64,000 nt of DNA from JAFTYO01 sp045611785 (GCA_045611785.1 JAZKXV010000006.1:8329-72328), one strand, 5' to 3'; positions 54,764-63,764 are shown, counted from the first letter of the stretch. Translations and numbers: made by a program. Notes: generated by a model from the sequence alone, not told the origin.

Positions 54764-55693
54764 TTATATATCCATACTTTTTCCTCGTATATACGCAGAG
54801 CCTACTTGTGTGCTAAAATAGTTTGCTACCTTTCCTTTTTCTTCAGGAGACATCTGGTTATTCTTTTCATAAATTTCAAATATAGTAGGCGATGTTATAA
54901 CCTTTGAAGCTCTAAAAGCAGCGCTTTTTATAGATGCGTCGTCATCAACAAAATACCATTTAACTAACTGAAGAATTTTTCCTTCATTTTCTCGCAAAAA
55001 CTTAAGGTCGGCATCTTTAACATTGGCAGGGTCTTCGCCGCGACCTACAATATAGTTGTGAAAATATCTGGGTGCATGTTCCACAGAATTATTGCTTTTA
55101 TCAAAATCTTCATTTTTTAAATTTCTGTTTACAAGCATAATGACATTATGGTTTCTTTTTAATGCTTCTATAATTTCATTTACAGCAACTTTTCTTCCGC
55201 CGGTACAAACAAGAACATTTGAAGCGTTGGCAGTTGCTTCTAAATATGTCTGGTTATCAGAAAATACGTGAATAGGTGCTCTTGTAAATTGACGCATATT
55301 TACATCTTTATCAAACTCTTCTAACTTAGTACCTTCCCAATAACGTTGAGTTGTAAAAAAGGCTACGTTACTTGGTTTTAATCCGCTTACTTCTGTTGTC
55401 ATATTATATATTGAGCCTGAATATAAAGTCGGTGGAGTTATATATCCAGTATTACAAGGCTTTAATAATTTATCTAATTCTTTTAAAAACTTAAGAGTGG
55501 TGTCGGCATATCCTTCTTGGTCAAAAGAATAGCCTGAAGTTGCAATTCTATATTTTTTTTTGCCAATGCCACTGTTTTTAAGAATGTCGGAGACGTCAGG
55601 AGTGTTATGATGCACAAGATTGCAATCATCTTTTGTAAATTCTCCTTTAATGATAGCTTTCATCTGAGCTATTCTATCTTTGAGTGAAAGCAT
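54764..55693 (-). CDS. Hypothetical Rossmann-like protein, possibly SLOG-related
   Basis: This 309-residue soluble protein has alternating beta and alpha segments. Near residue 160, ASNVLVCTGGRKVAVNEIIE recalls the glycine-rich loop and helix of SLOG/LOG-type nucleotide-binding proteins. The first part YRIATSGYSFDQEGYADTTL may form a second loop. These are weak clues. The start at 55693 is set by AAGGAG 6 bp before the ATG; an upstream start at 55726 has no ribosome site. Function unknown. Confidence 0.6.
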   Translation of the reverse strand: MLSLKDRIAQMKAIIKGEFTKDDCNLVHHNTPDVSDILKNSGIGKKKYRIATSGYSFDQEGYADTTLKFLKELDKLLKPCNTGYITPPTLYSGSIYNMTTEVSGLKPSNVAFFTTQRYWEGTKLEEFDKDVNMRQFTRAPIHVFSDNQTYLEATANASNVLVCTGGRKVAVNEIIEALKRNHNVIMLVNRNLKNEDFDKSNNSVEHAPRYFHNYIVGRGEDPANVKDADLKFLRENEGKILQLVKWYFVDDDASIKSAAFRASKVITSPTIFEIYEKNNQMSPEEKGKVANYFSTQVGSAYIRGKSMDI

Positions 55694-55944
55694 AAATCTC
55701 TCCTTTTTTACGCATAAAGCTTCCATATTATTTATTATAACGCAAAAAAAATGTTTTGTCTACATAATTTAACTTGAGATATTTAGCAAATAAACCTTCA
55801 ATATATCAATTGTTGAATCATTGTTTTATATTAGGCCAAAACTTAACAAATATTATGTGTAAAAAGTAAACTTTTTTTTCAAGTTTTTGCGATTTCATGA
55901 TAGGCTGAAAAGCAGTTAAATATTATGTTAATAAGGAGATTTTT

Positions 55945-57198
55945 ATGAAAAAAATTGTTTATTTGTTATCTGGTATTTTATGTCTAAGTATTTTTATTGC
56001 AATAAATAGTATGGCTTTTGATGGCTCTGTTTCATTTGATTCGGGAAATGGAGCAAAAAGCATAAATAAAACTCCTTCTTTATATAATTTTAGTGAACAA
56101 CTTCTACAATCATCAGAAAACTGTTCTCCTTATACAGAAAATTTTACAGAATTAAATCAAGAATTAGCCGGACTAGGAGCTATGTTCGGTGGAGATTTAT
56201 CTGTTCTAATTGATATCAAAGGAAAACAAGAGGAAAAATGTGTTTTTGATGTTATAATGCAGATAGGTATATTGGGACGTCAGATACAACACTGTCAAAT
56301 CAGTGATGATCAAAGACAAAGATTATTAACTGCAATGAAAGATCGCTCCAATGAAGTTATAACAGAGACTTTTGATAGTTATATGACAGTAGAAGATGGA
56401 GACGGAAATATAATTGATAAAAAAACTTACAAAACCACAATGACTGATAATCGATTTAATATTGAATGGGCAAAAATTATTCAGGAATGCAATATTACAC
56501 AAAAAGAATTATCAGAAGAAGATAAAGCTGAACAACAAAAAAAATTTAATACATTTGATGAAAGTTTTCTTAAATCTCTAAGATCATGCCAACAAGATAT
56601 TGCTTCTCGGCAAGTATTATTTTTTAACGAGGACGTTGAAATAAAAGGGAGGATAGATGAGAAATGTATTATTAAGTACAAAGATTTTACTATTCATTTG
56701 CCACAAGAAAAACTAGAAAATATTCAATCATGGGATAATATTTTAGAAATTATCAAAGATAGAAAAATAAGTAAATATAATTATGAGCAAAATTATATGT
56801 TTAGTGATTTGTTATTTGCAATAGATACCTGTATTAAGAAAGATGGTTCAAATGGTGAGTTTACACAATCCATAGGGGAAATAAAGATAATAAAATCTCT
56901 TAAATATAAAAGAACAACAAACGGATGCGAAATTACATTTGTTAACCTATTAAATCGAGGAAGTGAGGAAGAAATTTATACAAAGATATGTAAACTTCCA
57001 GAAGATTATATCCAAGGTATTAAAAATGAGTATTCTACGTTATTAGAGCAATATGGAGAAAAATCAGGTATTGATGAAAAAGGATATTTTTATAGTCATT
57101 CTGCAAAATCTAATGAAGAGACAAAGACTGTAGATGAAAACATTTGGTTAGAAATAAATGAAAATAATTATTGCCGCTTATTGAAAGATATAGAATAG
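55945..57198 (+). CDS. Hypothetical exported cysteine-containing protein
   Basis: This 417-residue protein has a signal peptide (YLLSGILCLSIFIAINSMAF). The mature part holds about 10 cysteines in a scattered pattern (SENCSPY, EEKCVFDV, QHCQISDD, QECNITQ, SCQQDI), likely paired in the periplasm. A segment of about 130 residues seems to be duplicated, since ENCSPYTENFTELNQEL and the later LRSCQQDIASRQVLF sit in matching places before a KCxFD or KCIIKY strand. AAGGAG precedes the ATG. The stop codon lies inside the dispersed repeat element that follows. No family is recognised. Confidence 0.65.
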   Translation: MKKIVYLLSGILCLSIFIAINSMAFDGSVSFDSGNGAKSINKTPSLYNFSEQLLQSSENCSPYTENFTELNQELAGLGAMFGGDLSVLIDIKGKQEEKCVFDVIMQIGILGRQIQHCQISDDQRQRLLTAMKDRSNEVITETFDSYMTVEDGDGNIIDKKTYKTTMTDNRFNIEWAKIIQECNITQKELSEEDKAEQQKKFNTFDESFLKSLRSCQQDIASRQVLFFNEDVEIKGRIDEKCIIKYKDFTIHLPQEKLENIQSWDNILEIIKDRKISKYNYEQNYMFSDLLFAIDTCIKKDGSNGEFTQSIGEIKIIKSLKYKRTTNGCEITFVNLLNRGSEEEIYTKICKLPEDYIQGIKNEYSTLLEQYGEKSGIDEKGYFYSHSAKSNEETKTVDENIWLEINENNYCRLLKDIE

Positions 57199-57334
57199 AG
57201 TTCGAAGATGTTGTAAAACAAGCTATCAAAATATATTCATCTTCGAGCCAACTTAAGTTGTTGATTTATAAAGAAAAAGTCGCCATTTCTGACGACTTTT
57301 TAACTCTGGCTGGAGACGACACGCAATCCTCGAG
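57183..57334 (+). repeat. Dispersed element, copy A (short form)
   Basis: This copy has three parts. A hairpin has arms TCGAAGATG and CATCTTCGA with a 27-nt loop. A second hairpin, AAAAAGTCG / CGACTTTTT, has a 10-nt loop. A conserved tail starts at AACTCTGGCTGGAGACGA and ends at CCTCGAG. Copy B shares these parts from ATATAGAA onwards. The left end overlaps the last codons of the 417-residue gene. The right end is 9 bp from the minus-strand methyltransferase stop codon. The 5' section with AACCTTTGC seen in copies B and C is missing. Confidence 0.88.
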
Positions 57335-57343
57335 ATAAATAGA

Positions 57344-58135
57344 CTACTTTTTCTTACAAATATATAACAAATGTGCGCTATATCCTTGCTGATCAAGACG
57401 TTCACAAGTCAAAAAATGCCATTTAACAAAAGCCTCATAATCTTTTTTAGATAGTTGTTCTACCCATTCTCTCATAGCATATGCTATACCATCAGTGGCC
57501 ACATTAGTAATATATTTTGTATTTGTTTTATCAAATAGTTTTTTAAAGTCTTCTATATAAAAAGCATTAAAGATTTCTTCCGGAATATCTTTAAAACGTC
57601 CCACTTTGTCCATCACCTCATCTAAACGAGTAACAGCTTGATGACGTAACCCATAACCAGTCATTAGCGATGCACAAGGAAGATATGCAAACATACATAT
57701 TGCTCCCTTTTTAGCAACGCGCAAACTTTCGCTGATAGCTTTATTTTTATCTTTTTTGTTAAACAAATGATACATTGGCCCCAGATTTAAAACCATATCA
57801 AAAGTTTTATCCTCAAACATGCTCAAATCCAAAGCATCGCCCACCATACAATTAAAATTCTTTAATCTTTTGCTTTTAGATTTCATTATTTCAACATTTT
57901 TAGGAGTAAGGTCAACAGCAGTAACATCATACCCCATCTTAGCTAAAGTAATAGAATAACGTCCGGTTGCTGCACCAATTTCCAATATTTTAGCACCGGG
58001 TTTTAGGAATTTTTGAATATAACGCATAGTGGTCAGATATTCTAAATTGTGCCCTCTATCGCTAACTAAACGAGTATCTTCATCATATTCCGTATATTTA
58101 TTGATAATGATGTCTTTATGTTTATTTACAGTCAT
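57344..58135 (-). CDS. Class I SAM-dependent methyltransferase
   Basis: This 263-residue protein has a Rossmann methyltransferase core. Motif I is ILEIGAATGRYSITLAK near residue 47, motif II has VTAVDLTPKNVEIM, and motif IV is DMVLNLGPMYHL. The C-terminal part may bind a small substrate. AGGAG lies 7 bp before ATG 58135; the ORF extends to 58165 without a better site. Its stop is 9 bp from element copy A, and copy B begins 68 bp beyond its start, so the gene is a unit bracketed by direct repeats. The substrate is unknown. Confidence 0.85.
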   Translation of the reverse strand: MTVNKHKDIIINKYTEYDEDTRLVSDRGHNLEYLTTMRYIQKFLKPGAKILEIGAATGRYSITLAKMGYDVTAVDLTPKNVEIMKSKSKRLKNFNCMVGDALDLSMFEDKTFDMVLNLGPMYHLFNKKDKNKAISESLRVAKKGAICMFAYLPCASLMTGYGLRHQAVTRLDEVMDKVGRFKDIPEEIFNAFYIEDFKKLFDKTNTKYITNVATDGIAYAMREWVEQLSKKDYEAFVKWHFLTCERLDQQGYSAHLLYICKKK

Positions 58136-58203
58136 TATATATCTCCTATAATAATCGAGTTCCAATTATAAAAACATAGATTATTCATAAATTCAACTTA
58201 TTT

Positions 58204-58472
58204 TATTACTAATCCAACCTTTCACATAGCTATGTTACAAGTCAAACCTTTGCAAAAATTCGCAGAGGTTCATTTTTATACTCAAAAAAGGCTGAAATTT
58301 GATAAGTTGTTGAAAAATATAGAAGCAAGTTCGAAGGTGTTGTAAAACAAGCTATCAAAACATATTCATCTTCGAACCGGTTTAAGCGCTTGTAAAATAA
58401 CAAAAAAGTCGCCATTTCTGACGACTTTGGAACTCTGGCTGGAGACTACTTGCAATCCTCGAGTAAGTTATT
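58204..58472 (+). repeat. Dispersed element, copy B (full form)
   Basis: At 269 bp this copy includes an extra 5' part with a hairpin AACCTTTGC / GCAGAGGTT. It is followed by the shared hairpin, here GTTCGAAGGTG pairing with CATCTTCGAAC through one G-T pair. The second hairpin AAAGTCG / CGACTTT and the tail AACTCTGGCTGGAGACTA come next. It matches copy C over nearly its whole length with scattered differences. The rest of the 58136-58583 gap has no supported gene. Confidence 0.9.
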
Positions 58473-58583
58473 GTTGGTTGTAAAGTAATCTTTTTGCAAT
58501 TTATTTAGCTAATCCCTTGCGTTTCCAAAATAAAATTCCTAGATATAAATTAATAAGAAGTATAAATAACAAGGTGATGTACT

Positions 58584-60242
58584 GTGAGTAAAATTGTTAA
58601 AACAAATATAACTTTAATGTTGGCAAATGACATTACAATTGAAAAATTGGATGAATTAATTGAAGGTTTTGATGAAAGAGAAATTATTTATCCTGAAAAT
58701 TATGACATTAATTTAGAAAATATTCCTTGTATTATATATAGAAGACAAGGCAATTATAAAAAACCAGATTGGGCAGAAAAATTAAAAAAGACAGTAGGAA
58801 TAGATATATCTGATAAATTACATAATACATTATCTCAAGGAGCAAGTATATTAATTCCTATAAATAAGAATGAAAAAAACTATATGTTTATAATTAATTA
58901 TGCAACAGGACATTTTTCTATAAAAAGATCAGCCATTAATAAATATTTTGGCATATACATTGCGCATAAAGAACTTGTTGATGGAAAAGCAACTATTAAA
59001 AGAGGAAAAAGTAGAGAAATAAGCACAAATCCAATCAATAAAGATAGAATGTTTGGTAAATCAGTTGATGATGAAAATTTTAATATTGTGCTTGAAGATA
59101 ATGAAGTTGTTAGAGAAGTGACGGCTTATTCAGTAGATAAACAATATTTTTATCATGGAATGGTTGGTAACTATAGTTCATTAAATGTAACACTTAACTT
59201 TAATTTAGATGAAACAGAAGAATGTATATCTTTAGAAATGTTAAAAGATAGTTTGTGTAAATTAATAGATATTTATGATTCAATAACTGAAGATGATAAG
59301 AAAAAACTATTTAAAGGACTTGCTCCTGTCGAAATAACGGAAGAAATGAAAGATATAATTAATGAGAAATTATCAACAAATCTTCACGATTTCTTTTTCT
59401 TTGAACCTGAAACAGATATAAATTTAGCCCAAATTGATCATTTTAAAATAAATGGAATTGAATATAGTGAATTTGATATTACTAAATATGCAGAAGGACA
59501 AGTTTTAACATATCAAAAATTAGAAAATGAAAATGTGATTATCTTAGATGACAATGGTAATGAATTAAAAAAATGGAACTTGCTAGATTGTTTATATGGT
59601 GAATTTGAAGTAAATGAAAAAGTTTATTTTATTTCACATGGTGAATTATTCGATATAAATAAGGATAAATATGAAGATATAAATGAAAATGTAAATTCAA
59701 TTTTTGATAATTCTTTTGCTTTAAGTATAGATGGAATAGATAGAGCAAATCAACAGATTCAAGAAGATTTAGATAGTAGAGTAAAAAAGATAAAAAGAGA
59801 ATTTTTTTATAATAAAGAATTAAGTCATGAGTTATCAGCTGAGTTATTTGATACCGCAGATAAACATATAGTTGTATATGATACACAGATGGAAGTTTGT
59901 GATGTGTTTATTCCTGAAAACAAAGTTTTTATTCATTCAAAAATCAGAAGAGGTCCAGATTCTCTTAGTCATTTGTTTACTCAAGGTATAGTTTCAGCAG
60001 ATGCTTATGCTAAAACAACGAAACGATATGTTAATGCTGTAAATTTAAAAATATCTGACGAAAATAAACATATTGACGAAGACTGGAATGGTAGCACAAT
60101 TCATTATATTATTTTAACAAATTCAAAGGTAGAAAAGAAGCTTCCCTTTTTTGCTAAAATGCATTTAAATAATATTATTAATGATTTGCATAGTAAGAAT
60201 TTTAAAGTAAAATTGAGTTGGGAGGATAGGGTTAATGTATAA
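58584..60242 (+). CDS. TIGR04141/DUF6119-like sporadically distributed protein
   Basis: This 552-residue protein matches the pattern I recall for the TIGR04141 family. It has an N-terminal domain with LSQGASILIPINKNEKNYMF, then FGKSVDDENFNIVLEDN, and a C-terminal nuclease-like segment (VFIHSKIRRGPDSLSHLFTQ, then ILTNSK). Family members occur patchily and often near restriction or phage-defence genes; biochemical function is not established to my knowledge. The start is GTG with AAGGTG 7 bp before it. Codon use is A-rich and unlike the core genes. It heads a block that continues with a DnaB-like ATPase gene. Confidence 0.75.
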   Translation: MSKIVKTNITLMLANDITIEKLDELIEGFDEREIIYPENYDINLENIPCIIYRRQGNYKKPDWAEKLKKTVGIDISDKLHNTLSQGASILIPINKNEKNYMFIINYATGHFSIKRSAINKYFGIYIAHKELVDGKATIKRGKSREISTNPINKDRMFGKSVDDENFNIVLEDNEVVREVTAYSVDKQYFYHGMVGNYSSLNVTLNFNLDETEECISLEMLKDSLCKLIDIYDSITEDDKKKLFKGLAPVEITEEMKDIINEKLSTNLHDFFFFEPETDINLAQIDHFKINGIEYSEFDITKYAEGQVLTYQKLENENVIILDDNGNELKKWNLLDCLYGEFEVNEKVYFISHGELFDINKDKYEDINENVNSIFDNSFALSIDGIDRANQQIQEDLDSRVKKIKREFFYNKELSHELSAELFDTADKHIVVYDTQMEVCDVFIPENKVFIHSKIRRGPDSLSHLFTQGIVSADAYAKTTKRYVNAVNLKISDENKHIDEDWNGSTIHYIILTNSKVEKKLPFFAKMHLNNIINDLHSKNFKVKLSWEDRVNV

Positions 60243-60403
60243 TATAACAACATGCTAAGCTCAATAACAACCTAGTTCGTTAGTAAAACCTGTTCTTTAA
60301 CCAATTTCACCTCATCAGCAATATTGGTATATTTGTATCCGTCAAAATATGGCGTATCTTTAGTTTAATATCCATACAACAAAAACTAGTATGGAGTATT
60401 AAA

Positions 60404-61375
60404 ATGGATAAAGCATTACATATATCTGATGCATTTCTTGAATATATTAAAGAAGTTGAATATCGTTATCAAATGAACGGTGAGCCTCTCGGATTGTCAA
60501 CATGTATAGATAGATTAGATGAAAGACTAGGATATATTCGAGGTGGTGATGTTGTTCTTATAGCTGGACGACCTGCAATGGGAAAAACGGCATTTGCAAT
60601 AAACTGTGTTTATCAGGTAGCACAAAAATTCAAAGAAGAAGCAGAACAAAACAATTCAGAAATGAAGCAAATTTTATATTTTGATTTTGAATGCAATAAT
60701 AAGAATATAATGCAACGGTTTGTTAGTTTAGCTTCCGGAATTCCTTTATATGAATTAAGACACAACATAGAAAACTATAAACAATTTGAAAAAGTAGCAT
60801 TCACTAGCAAAAAAATAAATCAATTGCCAATATATTTGTGTAATCAAATAAGCTCTATTAGTGATATAAAAGATAAGATATATGCATTTGCAAATAGAAA
60901 TAAATTAGGGCTTGTAGTTATAGATTATTTGCAACTTTTGCCACTTTATTCAGAAGATAAGTCAAATCAAGCTTATAAAAAATTTATGCAAGATATTAAA
61001 AGTATTGCAGAAAAATTAGATGTTCCAATACTTATACTTTCTCAACTAAACCGAAACCTAGAGCAAAGACAATGTAAAATACCAATTAATAGTGATATTG
61101 GAGGGTATCGTAATATCGTTCCATATGCTGATAAACTCTTATTTTTATATAGAGAAAGTTATTATATGTATGATAAAGAACCAAAGCAGTATAAAAGAGA
61201 AACAAAAGAACATTTTGAAAAACGATATAAAGAATGGCAAGAAGATTGCCAAGAACAAGAAAATAAATGTGAAATAATAATTGCTAAAAATAATAATGGT
61301 AGTTACGGATGGATAAAATGCTTATTTGACCGAGATATAGGAAAATTTAGCAATTTAGAAGATGATTGCTTTTAA
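60404..61375 (+). CDS. Stand-alone DnaB-type RecA-like ATPase domain
   Basis: This 323-residue protein aligns in pattern only with the C-terminal motor of replicative helicase DnaB. Walker A is GRPAMGKTA, Walker B is LVVIDYLQLLP, and LILSQLNRNLEQRQ is the DnaB H3-like motif, followed by SDIGGYRNIVPYADKLLFLYR and IIIAKNNNGSYG. The N-terminal primase-interaction domain is missing. The insert of about 30 charged residues at 260-290 is unusual. It could be phage-derived or serve in defence. GGAG lies 7 bp before the ATG. The end overlaps the convergent glycosylase gene by 4 bp. Confidence 0.85.
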   Translation: MDKALHISDAFLEYIKEVEYRYQMNGEPLGLSTCIDRLDERLGYIRGGDVVLIAGRPAMGKTAFAINCVYQVAQKFKEEAEQNNSEMKQILYFDFECNNKNIMQRFVSLASGIPLYELRHNIENYKQFEKVAFTSKKINQLPIYLCNQISSISDIKDKIYAFANRNKLGLVVIDYLQLLPLYSEDKSNQAYKKFMQDIKSIAEKLDVPILILSQLNRNLEQRQCKIPINSDIGGYRNIVPYADKLLFLYRESYYMYDKEPKQYKRETKEHFEKRYKEWQEDCQEQENKCEIIIAKNNNGSYGWIKCLFDRDIGKFSNLEDDCF

Positions 61376-61935
61376 TTAAATAAGCCTAACAACTCCCCCC
61401 ATCTTTTTTGCTTTTGTTCTAATGTCATACGAGCATTTGCAGAACTTGGAGATGGTAATGCTTCTCTAATAACAACATTTTCTAACCAAGTTTTAATTGC
61501 AGAATCTTTTAAATTGTCTCGCAAATATTTTTGATAAAATTGAAAAGCTTTTTTACTGCTAAAATAAATGTGCTCTAACTTGGGACATTCTGTTTTTAAT
61601 GAAGCTAAATCATTATAACTAGTATTTTTTATAGAGGAATCTTTGCTTTTATCTATGTCACATTTATCTATAACATCCCATAACCCAATTTGATGTTTTG
61701 TTAGGAACTTTATTCTTCTATCAATTAATTGTTCTTCATTATCTTTAGATATTTCATTCTTTTGTAAATGACAAATATCATTACAATTATAAAGCTTACT
61801 TAATATAGTCCAAAACTGATTGGTTGATTTGTGATAAAAGAAAGTATCTCTTGATGCTTCAGAAGGAAATGTTCCTAGAATTACAATTTTAGTATCTTTC
61901 TTGATATGCTTTAATTTATTTTTTTTCTGCGACAT
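61372..61935 (-). CDS. DNA glycosylase of the uracil/hypoxanthine-DNA glycosylase superfamily
   Basis: This 187-residue protein shows the pattern of family 6 (hypoxanthine) DNA glycosylases. The first active-site motif is VILGTFPSEASRD, followed by FYHKSTNQFWTIL and the C-terminal LPSPSSANARM with the SPS loop. It would remove deaminated bases from DNA. The stop overlaps the convergent DnaB-like gene. It is coded 2 bp after the WYL regulator gene on the same strand, which suggests joint expression. AAGGA precedes the ATG. Confidence 0.83.
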   Translation of the reverse strand: MSQKKNKLKHIKKDTKIVILGTFPSEASRDTFFYHKSTNQFWTILSKLYNCNDICHLQKNEISKDNEEQLIDRRIKFLTKHQIGLWDVIDKCDIDKSKDSSIKNTSYNDLASLKTECPKLEHIYFSSKKAFQFYQKYLRDNLKDSAIKTWLENVVIREALPSPSSANARMTLEQKQKRWGELLGLFN

Positions 61936-61937
61936 TT

Positions 61938-62855
61938 TTATTTCCTTTCTGGTTTTATTACTTTAACTTTATCGCCCCAGGTATAAAGATGCCAATCCAT
62001 TTCTTTTTGACCACCTGCAAAAAACTTTACGGTTAAAGTCCCATCTTTATTTTTTATCATTTGTTGAGATGGATGAAATTCATATTTTTCAACATCTTTA
62101 GCTACATCAGCATTAAATAACCATTCAACTTCAAAAGGTTTTTCTTTATAAACACCAAAACAATCTTTGGTAAATTCAGTTAATGAAAAAGTATTATCTT
62201 TAATAAAATGATTATTGGTAAGTTGAACAGAAGTTACCTTATGCAAAGCATAGTATCTGAACTCTTTTGTATTATTGGAATAAGCTACCAAATAAGGCTT
62301 ATTACCATATAAGAAACCATAAGGAGCTACAATTTGAGTTTTGTCATTATGCTTAATTTTTAGTTCTTTGCTAGATAAAATAGCCTCTTTAATTGTTTCC
62401 AAATATTGAGTATCAATTTTAATTTTGGGACCGACACGACGAGCAAAACCTTGAGCTTCTAACAAAATTTCAGCATCAGGTTCTATTTTTAATAAAGTAT
62501 TTGGCTTAATGGAAGCTGTAATTTTTTCAATAATAGTATTTAATTGGTCGGCTTTATCAGATAGTTTTTCTTTAATTAAGGCATCTTTGGCTAAATTAAG
62601 ACAAGCAATATCATCAGCAGAAAATTGAATAAAGTCTTTTAATGTTCCTTGCGGAATATACCAACGTTTTGAATTATTTTCACCGATTTCTTCAACAACT
62701 TGAGGAAAACGATTTAATATCATATCACGCATACGTTCGGCAGTTCTTCTTGATACTTGAAAACGATTCATAATATCTGATAAACTAATACCTTCACGAG
62801 TTGATTGCATCCAAATCGCTAAATCTAACAAATCAAAAGTTTTTTCATATGCCAT
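61938..62855 (-). CDS. HTH and WYL-domain transcriptional regulator
   Basis: This 305-residue regulator begins with a helix-turn-helix (ISLSDIMNRFQVSRRTAERM). The middle WYL domain shows PYLVAYSNN and EFRYYALHKVTSVQL, where the usual WYL tripeptide reads PYL. A C-terminal WCX-like extension follows (EVEWLFNADVAKDVEKYEF). WYL proteins often control phage defence and DNA-damage genes by sensing nucleic acid or nucleotides. AGGA is 8 bp before ATG 62855. It precedes the DNA glycosylase gene by 2 bp on the same strand, so it likely controls that gene and perhaps the block. Confidence 0.87.
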   Translation of the reverse strand: MAYEKTFDLLDLAIWMQSTREGISLSDIMNRFQVSRRTAERMRDMILNRFPQVVEEIGENNSKRWYIPQGTLKDFIQFSADDIACLNLAKDALIKEKLSDKADQLNTIIEKITASIKPNTLLKIEPDAEILLEAQGFARRVGPKIKIDTQYLETIKEAILSSKELKIKHNDKTQIVAPYGFLYGNKPYLVAYSNNTKEFRYYALHKVTSVQLTNNHFIKDNTFSLTEFTKDCFGVYKEKPFEVEWLFNADVAKDVEKYEFHPSQQMIKNKDGTLTVKFFAGGQKEMDWHLYTWGDKVKVIKPERK

Positions 62856-62941
62856 ATTAATCATCCTGTATAAAACATATATTTAGATTACGACATATTT
62901 TGACATAATAAACAATGTAAATGTTTTTATTAACAAAAATA

Positions 62942-63208
62942 TATTACTAAAACAATTTTTTACATAACTATGTTAAAAGTCAACCTTTGCAAAAATTCGC
63001 AGAGGTTCATTTTATGCTCAAAAAAGGCTAAAATTTGCTAAGTTATTGAAAAATATAGAAGCAAGTTCGAAGATGTTGTAAAATAAGCTATCAAAATATA
63101 TTCATCTTCGAACTAGAGTAAGTGCTTGAAAATAAAAGAAAAAGTCGCCATTTCTGACGACTTTTTAACTCTGGCTGGAGAGGACACGCAATCTGGGAGT
63201 AAGTTATT
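62942..63208 (+). repeat. Dispersed element, copy C (full form)
   Basis: This 267-bp copy keeps all parts of the family: the AACCTTTGC / GCAGAGGTT hairpin, then perfect 12-bp arms AGTTCGAAGATG / CATCTTCGAACT. The second hairpin AAAAAGTCG / CGACTTTTT and the tail AACTCTGGCTGGAGAGGA follow. The right border lies 10 bp from the stop of the minus-strand histidine phosphatase gene, almost the spacing seen at copy A. Positions 62856-63218 hold no supported gene besides this element. Confidence 0.9.
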
Positions 63209-63218
63209 ATTTATTTTT

Positions 63219-63764
63219 TTAATCTTGGATTTGTTGCAATTTGCGAGCCTCTAAATATTCATTTGGTCCTTCAATCTTAGTATCAAATCTTTCAATAAAT
63301 TTCCAATTGCCATTATCTAATGTAAAATGGAAACATTCACAATGTTTAATTTCTCCAATTTCTTCTCCGCATGCCCAACACAATGCTCTTGTTACGCCAC
63401 CATGTGAGGCTATAGCAATATTGGAGTGAGCATCATTTATTAAAATATCATCCAAACAAGATTTTATACGATTAAAATTATCTATAATTCTTTTTTGTTT
63501 TTCATCATCATTGGAGTACCAAAAGCCAAAAGCAGATTCAATTAGTCTATCATCAACAATAATATCAATATTAGGATTATTAATTGCAATTTTAGCAGTA
63601 TCTATTGCTCGCTTAAGAGGACTGGAGTATATAACCTCAATATTTTTATCAGCTAAAAACGCCTTCAATTTATTCGCTTGAGTAAGGCCTGTTTGATTTA
63701 GTGTAGACAGCTCATCTATACCGTTTCGTTGTCCATGCCTAAAAAAATAAAAATTCTTTTTCAT
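63219..63764 (-). CDS. Histidine phosphatase family protein
   Basis: This 181-residue protein has the catalytic FFRHGQRNG motif of the phosphoglycerate mutase-like superfamily near residue 6, YSSPLKRAIDTAKI with the second Arg, and IASHGGVTRAL with the second His. Members dephosphorylate sugars, nucleotides or proteins. The ORF extends to 63806, but ATG 63764 (MKKNFYFF) starts right before the fold's first strand, with GGAAA upstream. Copy C of the dispersed element adjoins its 3' end and a fragment lies beyond its 5' end. The substrate is not evident. Confidence 0.85.
   Translation of the reverse strand: MKKNFYFFRHGQRNGIDELSTLNQTGLTQANKLKAFLADKNIEVIYSSPLKRAIDTAKIAINNPNIDIIVDDRLIESAFGFWYSNDDEKQKRIIDNFNRIKSCLDDILINDAHSNIAIASHGGVTRALCWACGEEIGEIKHCECFHFTLDNGNWKFIERFDTKIEGPNEYLEARKLQQIQD

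Noticed and set aside
60404..61375. Host replicative helicase dnaB
   Set aside because: The N-terminal domain is absent and the length is about two thirds of normal; the gene lies among accessory genes.
57183..63208. Dispersed elements as integron attC sites or a CRISPR array
   Set aside because: No integrase gene is present, the ends lack the attC core pair, and spacing is in kilobases with whole genes between, unlike CRISPR spacers.
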